Part shown: positions 52,801-62,035 of the stretch, piece after piece
How the letters are laid out: every line of letters begins with the position of its first letter
Numbering within the stretch: the stretch's first letter is position 1
Source of the DNA: Aquirufa nivalisilvae
GTDB taxonomy: Bacteria; Bacteroidota; Bacteroidia; Cytophagales; Spirosomataceae
NCBI RefSeq assembly: GCF_004307455.1
Contig: NZ_SEWX01000005.1
Location: 434,001-498,000, forward strand
DNA: 64,000 nucleotides
Direction of reading: 5' to 3'
Notes under the pieces: generated by a model
Databases searched by the model: none
Seen by the model: the letters and a program-made list of their open reading frames with translations, nothing else
What the model was told of the DNA's origin: nothing
Program-made: the position numbers and the translations under genes

Positions 52801-54182
52801 CACATCGCATTAGCCGTGTTCGGGAAGGGAAGGGTCAATTCAGGTACTTGATGTACCATGCGATTGGCCCATTCTACTCCTTGCATCATGGAGTGATCTT
52901 GATTAGACACTTCATATTTCCACGCTCCAAATCTTCCACGACTATAAACATCTTCTTTTTCTAAAACGGGTAATACTTGTTTTAGAATTCCATCACGTTC
53001 AATGGAAGGAGTAGGGTATCCGTAAGATGTAGAAAAATAGAATTTAGAAATCACTTGATCTTCAGATTCAATTAAACCATCTTCTAACATCGCCTTAATG
53101 GTATCTTCCACCAAAGTAGTTCGATTCACAGGCTTCATGTCAGACTCACTGACTTCTGCCATTAATGACCATTGATTTGCTGGATCTGGTACGTTATCCG
53201 GGCTGTAGTTTGAAAATACTGTAATCCGGTAATATGGACTATTATCCTCTGGGAAATACATCCAACATTTTTTGGCTAATTGTTCTACAGGTTTACCTTT
53301 CAAACCAATACCAATCACGTGCGTACTACTATGTTTCAAACCTTGGGCCGTTTGAGTAATCTCCGCAGGTAAATCCTCACACTTTTGGGTGAATATATCC
53401 AATGGAATCGTACTCATTACTTGATCATATTCAATCTGAGTACCATCTTCCAAGGTAATTTGATGCGCATTTAAATTCACAGATTTTACCGTAGAATTCA
53501 ATCGGAAATATTCTTCTCCAATCAATTGACCAACTGCCTTCCAAATAGCTCCTGTACCACCCGATTTAGGAAATTGAAATAAATTATTAGGGCCCCAAGA
53601 AAGATCGTCCTTTTCAAATATAATATTCTCTACAATCCGACCTAAATCGCTTACTGCCACACGTTCTCCCACCCAATTGGCATTCATCATTTCAGGAGGA
53701 TAGGCCCATACCTTGAAATTATATGGAAACATAAATACGTCTGCGATACCTTGTCCACAAGTATTTAAAATCCAATCTCTAAAATTGGCTAATTTAGTAG
53801 ACGGACCTTTTTTATACAATTCAATTAATCCTTGTAAACATTGCCACTGCTCTTCTTTAGGTAAATAACCTAAATTATTTTGGAATGGATATGGAACAAA
53901 ACGATCTCTAATCCAAACCCAGGATTCTCTTTGATGTGTATACCAGCCTTCTTCGCCTAAGGCTAATTTCATTAAATCATCAAAATACTGATAATGAGAA
54001 AACTGTACATGACCACCTACATCCCAAGTAAAACCTTTTTCATCTACAAAGCTGGTGGCTAAACCTCCAACGAAGTTTTCCTTTTCAAGGACAATAAAAT
54101 CAGTAATCCCTAATTCTTTTAAACGATAAGCTGCACCTAAACCAGTGGGTCCTCCACCTAGGATGACATATTTATATTTCAT
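52791..54182 (-). CDS. FAD-dependent amine-oxidase/protoporphyrinogen-oxidase-like protein
   Basis: A 463-residue flavoprotein with N-terminal dinucleotide fold YVILGGGPTGLGAAYRLKEL, acidic ribose-binding residue in IVLEKENFVGGLATSF, then FTWDVGGHVQFSHYQYF. The C-terminus is rich in aromatic residues (GRFGAWKYEVSNQDHSMMQG). This wording lies between UDP-galactopyranose mutase, HpnE/phytoene-desaturase-like and protoporphyrinogen oxidase proteins, and no heme genes are near. Coupling to a GT2 gene (4-base ATGA overlap) suggests a sugar or polyprenyl substrate, but this is inference. It is the last gene of the leftward operon from rpe. Confidence 0.75.
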   Translation of the reverse strand: MKYKYVILGGGPTGLGAAYRLKELGITDFIVLEKENFVGGLATSFVDEKGFTWDVGGHVQFSHYQYFDDLMKLALGEEGWYTHQRESWVWIRDRFVPYPFQNNLGYLPKEEQWQCLQGLIELYKKGPSTKLANFRDWILNTCGQGIADVFMFPYNFKVWAYPPEMMNANWVGERVAVSDLGRIVENIIFEKDDLSWGPNNLFQFPKSGGTGAIWKAVGQLIGEEYFRLNSTVKSVNLNAHQITLEDGTQIEYDQVMSTIPLDIFTQKCEDLPAEITQTAQGLKHSSTHVIGIGLKGKPVEQLAKKCWMYFPEDNSPYYRITVFSNYSPDNVPDPANQWSLMAEVSESDMKPVNRTTLVEDTIKAMLEDGLIESEDQVISKFYFSTSYGYPTPSIERDGILKQVLPVLEKEDVYSRGRFGAWKYEVSNQDHSMMQGVEWANRMVHQVPELTLPFPNTANAMWGK

Positions 54183-54928
54183 TTTCCTTGGGTAATTTCT
54201 TTAACTAAACTGTTTAAATGAACTCTAAAGGCCAATAATTCTTTGAAACTTTGCCAGCAAACTTTAAGCAATTTCATATGACGAATAGATACTTCACCTG
54301 TTTCTCTTTCACGGTGAATGACAGGGATGTTATATAAATTCTGACCCGATTTTTTCGCTAAAACGGCTAAAAAGATATTGGGAGCAAAAGGTGTCTGCGC
54401 AGGCAAAGCATGTAACAATTTCTTTAAGAAACTTGTTTTGAATAGACGGAAAGGAATATTGGCATCATCAATATAGGTACCATAAATGAACAATAATGAG
54501 AATTTCAAAATACGGGTAATAACCAATCGGAAAGGGTCATCGTGTCTTACTTTACGATATCCTAAAATAAACTCAGATTGATTTCTTTTTTCCCAGAAAT
54601 TTCCAAAATCTTTAACATCAAACTGATCATCAGAATCTGTTTGAAATACGTAAGTAGGATTCATTTCAACTGCCATGCGATATCCATTAACTACCGCATT
54701 ACCATGACCTCCATTTAATTGGTGTTTGGCAATAAGATTAGGATAAATACCTGAAATTTCATCTAAAATAGCACCAGTACGATCTTTAGAACCGTCATTA
54801 ATGATCAGTAATTTAAATTTATCAGGACTTACATAGGTAGAAATTCCATTGATCCAATGGGCAACCACTTGCTGAATGCATTCCTCTTCATTGTAAGCAG
54901 GTATTACTACCACTAATTCCAAACTCAT
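54179..54928 (-). CDS. Glycosyltransferase family 2 (DPM1/ArnC-like)
   Basis: A 249-residue GT-A enzyme beginning LELVVVIPAYNEEECIQQVV, with LLIINDGSKDRTGAILDEIS and the DxD-type metal site in VFQTDSDDQFDVKDFG. IPFRLFKTSFLKKLLHAL is typical of the polyprenyl-phosphate glycosyltransferase group, which charges dolichyl or undecaprenyl phosphate with a sugar. No C-terminal membrane segments are present, unlike ArnC or GtrB. Its stop overlaps the start of the FAD oxidoreductase as ATGA, and it starts one base after the acyltransferase. Confidence 0.88.
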   Translation of the reverse strand: MSLELVVVIPAYNEEECIQQVVAHWINGISTYVSPDKFKLLIINDGSKDRTGAILDEISGIYPNLIAKHQLNGGHGNAVVNGYRMAVEMNPTYVFQTDSDDQFDVKDFGNFWEKRNQSEFILGYRKVRHDDPFRLVITRILKFSLLFIYGTYIDDANIPFRLFKTSFLKKLLHALPAQTPFAPNIFLAVLAKKSGQNLYNIPVIHRERETGEVSIRHMKLLKVCWQSFKELLAFRVHLNSLVKEITQGK

Positions 54929-54929
54929 A

Positions 54930-56054
54930 TTATTTTAATTTATCCTTGAAACTATTTATTGGTTTCTCAATAACAAACCAGGAAACACTAGCAACAAATA
55001 GTAATAAAATTAGGTTGACGAAAAATTTTGACAATATAAAATTAAGGAAATTTGTTTGAAATAGGGGCATATATTTAGAAATAGCCCACCATAAAGTATT
55101 TCCTTCTTGATGGTAATAATTATAAATAAAATTATGATACAAATATAGACCGTAGGATATTTTACCTAAATAATCAACCCAGGATAATGATAAAAACTTA
55201 CCAAAGAGATGTTGTCTTTCCGAAACAGCTTCCGCAATTAAAAAGAAAGAAAAGATAGCTGCCACACTACGTTCTATAACAATAAACCATACATTATCGT
55301 AAGTATATTCCGCTAAATGAGAAAACCAAAGAACTAAAAAAAAGGAAGTTAATGTGATAGGAAGTATAAAATTAACGTTGCTTATTTTTTGAAATATCGT
55401 TTGATGATAGTGGTAGAAATAGGCTAATAATCCTCCTAAACCAAAACTATCAATGGCACTGAAAGGATTAACATAAGACCACATCCATGAAGATTCTTTA
55501 AAATTATGGCTTGCAAAAAGGTAAAAAAACAATCGAGAACAAAAGCCCAAAACAATCATCCACGGAAATAATCGACCGAAATATTTTCGAGGTAAAAACA
55601 GAATAAAATATGGAAAAATTAAATAGTACTGTTCTTCTACTGCCAATGACCAAAGGTGATCCCAAACTCCAAGCCATTGATGATGAATCATGATGTAAAA
55701 ATCAGGCATATAGAATACTAACCATTTCCAGACTTGAGGAAATGGTTCTATGCGTAATAACCCACCAATGGCTAATAAAAGAAAGTAAATCGGGAAAATC
55801 CGTAAAGATCTACGTAAAATAAAAGTCTTAATTTTATTCCATGGCGAATGACCTTTTTCTGCAACATCATCAGCACTTTGAAATAAAATACGCGTAATTA
55901 AAAATCCACTCAGCACAAAAAATATGACTACTCCTAAATGCCCAAGAGGAAAGGGGATAGTTGGTACCAACCAATGGTCCATTAGCACCAAAAAAACCGC
56001 TAAAAAGCGAATCCCGTTTAATTGCGTGAAATATACTGCGTGTTTATCGCTCAT
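54930..56054 (-). CDS. Acyltransferase 3 family membrane protein (OafA/YrhL type)
   Basis: A 374-residue membrane protein with about ten segments. The family start YFTQLNGIRFLAVFLVLMDH includes the conserved Arg and the catalytic histidine region (VLMDHW). GVVIFFVLSGFLITRILF and RRSLRIFPIYFLLLAI follow, as does WSLAVEEQYYLIFPYFILFL. These enzymes O-acylate sugars of surface glycans or lipids at the inner membrane. It shares one base with the OmpA-like gene stop (ATGA-like overlap), so it is tightly coupled to both neighbours. Confidence 0.92.
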   Translation of the reverse strand: MSDKHAVYFTQLNGIRFLAVFLVLMDHWLVPTIPFPLGHLGVVIFFVLSGFLITRILFQSADDVAEKGHSPWNKIKTFILRRSLRIFPIYFLLLAIGGLLRIEPFPQVWKWLVFYMPDFYIMIHHQWLGVWDHLWSLAVEEQYYLIFPYFILFLPRKYFGRLFPWMIVLGFCSRLFFYLFASHNFKESSWMWSYVNPFSAIDSFGLGGLLAYFYHYHQTIFQKISNVNFILPITLTSFFLVLWFSHLAEYTYDNVWFIVIERSVAAIFSFFLIAEAVSERQHLFGKFLSLSWVDYLGKISYGLYLYHNFIYNYYHQEGNTLWWAISKYMPLFQTNFLNFILSKFFVNLILLLFVASVSWFVIEKPINSFKDKLK

Positions 56055-58081
56055 TAATCTCCTTGAAGTGTAAACTCCACTCTTCGATTTAATTTCCTTC
56101 TTTCTTCACTCATGTTACTTGCCATAGGTTTGGTTCCTCCCCAGCCTTTGACACGCACTCGATTGGGGCTTATTCCTTTGGAAACAATATATGCCTTGAC
56201 ATTTTCAACCCTTTCTAAAGAGAGTTTCATGTTTTCATTCCAATCTCCTTGGTTATCCGTATGACCTTCCAACAGGATTTTAAAATTACTATTGTCTTTT
56301 AAAATTTTAACTATTTTATCTAATTCTTCATATGAACTTGGAATCAGTTCTGCCTTACTTTGATCAAAGTTAATATTAGGAATTTGATATTGCTTGTTCA
56401 ATTGAATAGGAATTATCAAAAGGTTCCTTTGAATGTTTTTAAAGTTGCGCTCAGCTGTATAATCAAATTTTTCCACCCGACAGATATAACCATCTTTCAC
56501 CACTTGCATGGTAAAAGCTTTTTTTGCTGGCCACATAAAACTATAATCACCCAAATACGGATCATAATCAACCCACAATGAATCAGTTCCAGCTACTGAT
56601 TTAACTAAAATTTTACCTGCAATAGTCTCTTGAGTATCTTGATTAAGAATTTGACCTGCCATTTGAATCAAGGTCAAAGGTTTTGCTTTCTCGGGTATTT
56701 TAATTCGATAGATATCTTCAGCACCTAACGAGTTTTCAACAGAACTAAAATAGGCATAATCACCTTGTGCAGCTACAGAAAAATAACCATCCCATTGTGG
56801 AGTATTAACAATAGGACCCAAGTTTTCAGGCTCAGACCAATTCAACCACGTATCATCTAAACGACGTGTAAGAAAAATATCATTATTGCCATATCCCACA
56901 TGTCCACTGGAAGAGAAATACATGGTTACTCCATCAGGAGCTATAAAAGGGGTAGATTCAGATTCTCCCGTATTTACTACTTGTCCAATGTTCCTTGGCT
57001 CTGTCCAGCTATCATCATTTTTCCAAAACGATACATAAATATCTTTACCTCCAAAGGAATCTTTCATTTCAGTGGTCATCACTAAAATCTTACCATTGGG
57101 AGCCAAGGAATACTCTGAAAATTCTGACTTATTTTTAAAATTCAATATTTTCAATGCTTTTGGGAAACTCCAGTCGCCCGTTCTCAATAGAAATGACATG
57201 GATACTCCTTTCTCCATTTGACCATCATTACGATACACGTTGTTCAACAACATAGTTTTGCCATTTGGCGAGATTCCGCAAACAGCATTGTTTTCATCAT
57301 TGTTAATGGGCTCAGGAAATAATTCGGCTTTAGACCAAGTTTTGGTATCCGCCTGCCAATTAGAAACCCAAATATCTTGATTCTTATTTTTACCCATATT
57401 GGAAGGATGTTTCCAACGTGTAAAATAGAGTTTTTTGCCATCTGGGCTTATAACAGGGCAAATCTCATTGTATGGTGAATTGATTTCTTTGCCTAAGTTT
57501 TCTTTAAAGGAATAGGCATTTAAATCCTTATTCAACTTTAAGCTTTCTTCAATGGGAACATCTGAATCCGAAATACCAATGGCATCAATTTGAGAATAAC
57601 CTCTAACCCGCTCTGAATTCATGGACACTTTTATCGCACGAATGGGCACAGAAGGAGAAGGTAAATGGATGGTTGTGACTTGGGCCAATTTTAATGCATA
57701 ACCTGGGCTAAACTCTTTTAACAAAATCAATTTATTATTTTCATCTAATCCATCAACACGCACTATGGAACCCGCACCGAAGTTTTCAAAAATAGCCACC
57801 TGTTTGACCGTAGCTATACTATCAAATGAAACAATAATGTATTCTCCTGCTGGGTTATCAGGGGTCAAAGATTGCCAAGCACTAGGACTATTACTGAATG
57901 CTGGGTATTTACTCGGTTTACCCAAAATATGCAAAGCTCGAAATTCTAAACCCAATAAGGGGTCTGAATACTCACTCGAAACCGATATGACTTTATTGGC
58001 CCAGCGAACACGCTGTGCAGGCAAGCTAAAAACAAGCAGACAACAGAAAATTCCAAAAATTAAGCGGATTTTCAAATTCAT
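56054..58081 (-). CDS. Envelope protein: discoidin-like + PD40 repeats + OmpA domain
   Basis: A 675-residue exported protein with signal peptide (LIFGIFCCLLVFSLPAQ). Residues about 25-175 look like a beta-sandwich of the F5/8C-discoidin kind (SVSSEYSDPLLGLEFRALHI, then YIIVSFDSIATVKQVAIFEN). Residues 195-470 hold four or five PD40/TolB-like propeller repeats ('pyf..s....aDIyvs' type: ISPDGKKLYFTRWKHPSN, IAPDGVTMYFSSSGHVGYGN). A carboxypeptidase-regulatory-like domain comes next (about 475-560). The OmpA peptidoglycan-binding domain ends the protein (about 565-675), with LLEGHTDNQGDWNENMKLSL and RRVEF. It likely sits in the outer membrane or periplasm bound to peptidoglycan. Confidence 0.88.
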   Translation of the reverse strand: MNLKIRLIFGIFCCLLVFSLPAQRVRWANKVISVSSEYSDPLLGLEFRALHILGKPSKYPAFSNSPSAWQSLTPDNPAGEYIIVSFDSIATVKQVAIFENFGAGSIVRVDGLDENNKLILLKEFSPGYALKLAQVTTIHLPSPSVPIRAIKVSMNSERVRGYSQIDAIGISDSDVPIEESLKLNKDLNAYSFKENLGKEINSPYNEICPVISPDGKKLYFTRWKHPSNMGKNKNQDIWVSNWQADTKTWSKAELFPEPINNDENNAVCGISPNGKTMLLNNVYRNDGQMEKGVSMSFLLRTGDWSFPKALKILNFKNKSEFSEYSLAPNGKILVMTTEMKDSFGGKDIYVSFWKNDDSWTEPRNIGQVVNTGESESTPFIAPDGVTMYFSSSGHVGYGNNDIFLTRRLDDTWLNWSEPENLGPIVNTPQWDGYFSVAAQGDYAYFSSVENSLGAEDIYRIKIPEKAKPLTLIQMAGQILNQDTQETIAGKILVKSVAGTDSLWVDYDPYLGDYSFMWPAKKAFTMQVVKDGYICRVEKFDYTAERNFKNIQRNLLIIPIQLNKQYQIPNINFDQSKAELIPSSYEELDKIVKILKDNSNFKILLEGHTDNQGDWNENMKLSLERVENVKAYIVSKGISPNRVRVKGWGGTKPMASNMSEERRKLNRRVEFTLQGD

Positions 58082-58086
58082 GAATG

Positions 58087-58749
58087 TTAGTTACCTAGTT
58101 TCACCAAATTGGCAATGGTTTCCATGGGATTAGATGAAGAAAAAACAAAATTACCCGCCACTAAAACATTGGCTCCAGCATCAATTAAATCAGCAGCATT
58201 GGACATTGAAACTCCACCGTCAATTTCTATTTTCAGTTTTGTCAATCCTTTTGATGCAGCTAATTCAGCTAATTCTTTGGTCTTTTTAATGGCGTTTGGA
58301 ATAAATTTTTGACCACCAAAACCAGGATTTACCGACATAATTAAAACTAAATCAACATCTGAAATGATATCTTCTAAAACTTGAACAGGAGTAGATGGAT
58401 TTAAAGCAACACCTGCTATACAGCCCAAGTCTTTGATTTGTTGAATCGTACGATGTAAATGAGGACATGTTTCATAATGTACTGTTAAAACCTGAGCACC
58501 CGCCTTAGCAAATGCTTCTAAATACCTTTCAGGCTTTTCTATCATCAAATGGACATCCAATACTTTAGTTGCTCTTTTATTGACTGCCTCTAAAACGGGA
58601 AAACCAAAAGAAATATTGGGTACAAACATTCCATCCATCACATCCACGTGGATCCATTCTGCTTGAGAAGCATTCAACATGTCAATTTCGGAACCTAGTT
58701 CTGCAAAATTTGCAGCTAAAATTGAGGGGGCAATGATTAAACTTTCCAT
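58087..58749 (-). CDS. rpe: Ribulose-phosphate 3-epimerase
   Basis: Interconverts ribulose 5-phosphate and xylulose 5-phosphate. The 220-residue TIM barrel shows IIAPSILAANFAELGSEI, WIHVDVMDGMFVPNISFG (catalytic Asp and metal His), VLDVHLMIEKPERYLEAF, VLIMSVNPGFGGQKFIPN and IEIDGGVSMSNAADLIDAGA. All metal and phosphate ligand segments are present. It is the first gene of the leftward operon that ends with the FAD oxidoreductase. A TACCTTTG box (58761-58754) on its strand lies only 4 bases before the ATG, which would give a nearly leaderless transcript if used. Confidence 0.97.
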   Translation of the reverse strand: MESLIIAPSILAANFAELGSEIDMLNASQAEWIHVDVMDGMFVPNISFGFPVLEAVNKRATKVLDVHLMIEKPERYLEAFAKAGAQVLTVHYETCPHLHRTIQQIKDLGCIAGVALNPSTPVQVLEDIISDVDLVLIMSVNPGFGGQKFIPNAIKKTKELAELAASKGLTKLKIEIDGGVSMSNAADLIDAGANVLVAGNFVFSSSNPMETIANLVKLGN

Positions 58750-58830
58750 CTTGCAAAGGTATGAAAATTATTGGCTAAGGTTTATTTCTTAGTGCTTTCC
58801 ATTTAACTTTAGGTTGTTAAAAATTGATAC

Positions 58831-60831
58831 ATGGATGTGAAAATGCGGATGGAAGAATTAATCCATCAAATTAATCAATACAACGAAGCTTACTACCAAC
58901 AAAATGAAAGCCTCATTTCTGATCAGGAATTCGATGCATTATTGGCTGAACTCCAAAAATTAGAAGAAGAAAATCCGCTTTTTGCCTTACCTGATAGTCC
59001 AACTCAACGGGTAGGAGGAACAATTACCAAGCAATTTAAAAGCGTCACCCACCGCTTCCCCATGCTTTCTTTGGGTAATACCTATAATGAACAAGATTTA
59101 AGAGATTTTGATGAACGAGTAGCCAAAGGATTGGATGGTGAAGCATATGAATACATCTGCGAACTTAAATTTGATGGAGTAGCCTTATCTTTTTGGTATG
59201 AAAACGGTAAATTAATAAAAGGGGTTACCAGAGGAGATGGAACTAGAGGAGATGATATCACTAATAATGTCAAAACTATTAAGGATTTACCGATTCGATT
59301 AAATTCCAGCATTTTCCCAAGGGAATTTGAGCTTCGAGGAGAAGGATATATGCCTTTGTCATCCTTTGAGGCAATCAATGACCAAAAAGTCAGTCGGGGA
59401 GAAGCTCCATTAGCTAATCCTAGAAATGCCGCCTCAGGAACCTTTAAAATGCAAGATTCAGCGGAGGTAGCTCGAAGAAACATGGCTTGTTATATCTATG
59501 CTATGGTGGGAAATGAAAATCCTTTTCAAACACATGAAGAAAGCTTAATTGCTCTGGAAAAGGCACAATTTCCTATTTCTCCGACTTGGAGAAAATGTCA
59601 GTCAATATCTGAGGTGCTTAACTACATTCATGAATGGCAAGATAAAAGGAATGAATTACCTTTGAACACAGATGGTATTGTTATCAAAATCAATGATTAC
59701 GCTCAACAAGAACGACTGGGGTTTACAGCCAAATCGCCAAGATGGGCCATTGCCTATAAGTATCCATCTGAAATTGCTGAAACGGAAATAGAAAGCATTA
59801 GTTATCAAGTAGGCAGAACAGGCAATGTGACACCTGTTGCGAATTTAAAGCCCGTTTATTTAGCTGGAACCATGATCAAACGTGCTTCAGTTCACAATGC
59901 CAATGAAATGGACCGTTTGGATTTGAGAGAAAAAGATTTCGTTTTTATTGAAAAAGGAGGAGAAATTATACCCAAAATCACATCTGTCAATGTAGCTAAA
60001 CGACAAGAAAATTCTCCTAAATTTCAATTCCCGGAAGAATGCCCTGCCTGTGGAACTATCTTGGTTCGACAGGAAGGAGAAGCGAATCATTATTGTTTAA
60101 ACGACAAGCATTGTCCACCCCAGATTAAAGGTAAAATAGAGCATTTCATTCAAAGAAAAGCGTTAAACATTGAAAACCTTGGAGTGGAGACAATCGACTT
60201 ATTGGTAGAAAAAGGCATCATACATTATATAGCTGATCTTTATCAATTAAATGAAGGTCATTTCAATGGATTAGAAGGATTTCAAAGTAAATCAATCAAT
60301 AATATTTTACAGTCAATAGAAAAATCTAAGTCGATTCCTTTCAGACAAGTATTATTTGGATTAGGGATTCGACATGTTGGAGTAACCATTGCAGAAAAAT
60401 TAGTCCTTCAATTTCATTCGATGGAAAAATTAAAGTTGGCAAGCTTAGAAGAATTAATTGCTGTACCAGAAATTGGAGAACGAATAGCGCAAAGTTTGAG
60501 GGAATATTTGGATGATCCAGATAATATTGGACAAATTGAGCGTTTAAGGGAAGCCGGAGTACAGTTATCTGAAGAAATTCAAGAAATAGTTTTGGAGGGA
60601 GAAGCCTTGGTCGGAAAAAGTTTTGTAATTTCGGGGGTGTTTAAAAACTTCGAAAGAGAAGAATTGAAACACAAAATTATTGCCAATGGAGGTAAGGTTG
60701 TATCCAGTATTTCATCCAAATTAGATTATCTAGTTGCTGGTGAAAACATGGGACCTGCCAAATTAGAAAAGGCAAATTTATTATCTATAAAAATTATCAC
60801 AGAGGACGAGTTTTTAGCTCTTCTACACTAG
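58831..60831 (+). CDS. ligA: NAD-dependent DNA ligase
   Basis: Seals nicks in DNA with NAD as adenylyl donor. Domain Ia (YNEAYYQQNESLISDQEFDA) binds NMN. The adenylation site is CELKFDGVALSF with Lys113, followed by RGDGTRGDDITNNV. The OB fold comes next, then four zinc cysteines (CPACGTILVRQEG and CLNDKHCPP). Helix-hairpin-helix repeats (IRHVGVTIAEKLV, VPEIGERIAQSL) and a C-terminal BRCT domain (about 590-666) complete the 666 residues. It is intact and of standard length. dapA follows after 3 bases. Confidence 0.98.
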   Translation: MDVKMRMEELIHQINQYNEAYYQQNESLISDQEFDALLAELQKLEEENPLFALPDSPTQRVGGTITKQFKSVTHRFPMLSLGNTYNEQDLRDFDERVAKGLDGEAYEYICELKFDGVALSFWYENGKLIKGVTRGDGTRGDDITNNVKTIKDLPIRLNSSIFPREFELRGEGYMPLSSFEAINDQKVSRGEAPLANPRNAASGTFKMQDSAEVARRNMACYIYAMVGNENPFQTHEESLIALEKAQFPISPTWRKCQSISEVLNYIHEWQDKRNELPLNTDGIVIKINDYAQQERLGFTAKSPRWAIAYKYPSEIAETEIESISYQVGRTGNVTPVANLKPVYLAGTMIKRASVHNANEMDRLDLREKDFVFIEKGGEIIPKITSVNVAKRQENSPKFQFPEECPACGTILVRQEGEANHYCLNDKHCPPQIKGKIEHFIQRKALNIENLGVETIDLLVEKGIIHYIADLYQLNEGHFNGLEGFQSKSINNILQSIEKSKSIPFRQVLFGLGIRHVGVTIAEKLVLQFHSMEKLKLASLEELIAVPEIGERIAQSLREYLDDPDNIGQIERLREAGVQLSEEIQEIVLEGEALVGKSFVISGVFKNFEREELKHKIIANGGKVVSSISSKLDYLVAGENMGPAKLEKANLLSIKIITEDEFLALLH

Positions 60832-60834
60832 CAC

Positions 60835-61728
60835 ATGCATACATTACCTAAATTTCATGGGGTAGCACCAGCCCTGATTACACCTATGCAAGCCGATCGA
60901 ACGATTGATTGGACCGCCTTAGGAAAACTTGTTCAATACGTATCAACAGGTGGTGTCGATTATTTAGTGGTTCAAGGTACCACAGGTGAATCAGTTACTA
61001 CCAGTGCCGATGAAAAAAAGAAAATCATTGCCACTGTTCAGGAATCAAATTCTAAAAATTTACCTATTGTATATGGTTTAGGTGGAAACCATACTGAAAA
61101 TTTAATTGCTCAAATCAAACAAACGTCTTTTGATGGTATTGATGCCATTTTATCTGTTTGTCCTTATTATAACAAACCAAGTGCACGTGGAGTAATTCAA
61201 CATTATCGTGCCGTGGCAGATGCTAGTCCTGTTCCTGTAATTTTATACAATATACCAGGAAGAACGGGTATTAATTTGTCTCCAGAAACAATTTTAACTT
61301 TAGCTGAACATCCTAATATCATCGGAGTAAAAGAAGCTTCTTGTATCATTGAACAATGCATGGAAATTGCAGCACATAAACCAGCTGATTTCCTTTTAAT
61401 CTCTGGTGACGATGTGCAAGCTGTACCTATTATTTCCATAGGTGGAGTTGGCGTTATGTCAGTTATTGCCAATGCTTTTCCTCAACAATTCTCTCAAATG
61501 ATACATTCGGCTTTAGCAGGTGATTTTGCCGAAGCTAGAAAATCATTAGGTAGCTTCTTAGCCATTGATCCATATTTATATGAAGAGGGTAATCCGGTGG
61601 GAGTGAAGAAAATTTTAGCATTAAAAGGAATGATTCATGCTCAAGTTCGTATGCCATTAGCAGAAGCATCCGAAGAATTGGGTGTTAAATTGAACCGTAT
61701 TATTCAACAAGAAAACTTATCTAATTAA
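60835..61728 (+). CDS. dapA: 4-hydroxy-tetrahydrodipicolinate synthase
   Basis: Condenses pyruvate with aspartate semialdehyde at the entry to lysine and diaminopimelate synthesis. Key features of the 297-residue TIM barrel are VVQGTTGESVTTSADEKKKI, the tyrosine in VILYNIPGRTGINLSPETI (Tyr138) and the Schiff-base lysine Lys166 in IIGVKEASC. YNKPSARGVIQHYRAVAD is also typical. It lies between ligA (3-base gap) and a Dabb-domain gene (4-base gap), implying a rightward operon. No lysine riboswitch is present, since the gene has no leader of its own. Confidence 0.97.
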   Translation: MHTLPKFHGVAPALITPMQADRTIDWTALGKLVQYVSTGGVDYLVVQGTTGESVTTSADEKKKIIATVQESNSKNLPIVYGLGGNHTENLIAQIKQTSFDGIDAILSVCPYYNKPSARGVIQHYRAVADASPVPVILYNIPGRTGINLSPETILTLAEHPNIIGVKEASCIIEQCMEIAAHKPADFLLISGDDVQAVPIISIGGVGVMSVIANAFPQQFSQMIHSALAGDFAEARKSLGSFLAIDPYLYEEGNPVGVKKILALKGMIHAQVRMPLAEASEELGVKLNRIIQQENLSN

Positions 61729-61732
61729 ACAT

Positions 61733-62035
61733 ATGTTTGTTCACGTAGTAAATTTTTGGTTAAAAAATGGCTTGAGCGAAAAAGAAATTCAACAATTTGA
61801 AGCTGGGGTCTTGTCATTAGAGAAAGTAGAAACTGTTAAAGATTTCAATGTTGGGAAACCAGCTAGTACAGACCGACCAGTGATTGATCGTTCTTATGAT
61901 TATTGTTTATTAACAACTTTTGTGGATGAAGCAGGGCATGATTACTATCAAACGGCGCCAATTCATTTAGAATTCATCAAAAACTGTGCTCAATATTGGG
62001 ACAGAGTATTAATTTATGACTCAGAAAGCATTTAA
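61733..62035 (+). CDS. Dabb-domain (stress-responsive A/B barrel) protein
   Basis: A 100-residue ferredoxin-like barrel. FVHVVNFWLKNGLSEKEIQQ and the conserved 'f.vGkp..' and 'yD..l...F.d.a....Y...p.H..F' pattern are visible as DFNVGKPASTDRPVID, YDYCLLTTFVDEAGHDYYQT and IHLEFIKNCAQYWDRVLIYD. These small dimeric proteins occur in stress and catabolic contexts without a general known reaction. It overlaps the lipoprotein gene by 20 bases and follows dapA closely. Confidence 0.9.
   Translation: MFVHVVNFWLKNGLSEKEIQQFEAGVLSLEKVETVKDFNVGKPASTDRPVIDRSYDYCLLTTFVDEAGHDYYQTAPIHLEFIKNCAQYWDRVLIYDSESI

Noticed and set aside
57765-58133. Rightward 122-codon open frame
   Set aside because: Antisense to the N-terminus of the OmpA/PD40 gene and the end of rpe; no start context or motif supports it.
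59082-59483. Leftward 133-codon open frame
   Set aside because: Entirely antisense to the adenylation domain of ligA, without any recognisable domain.
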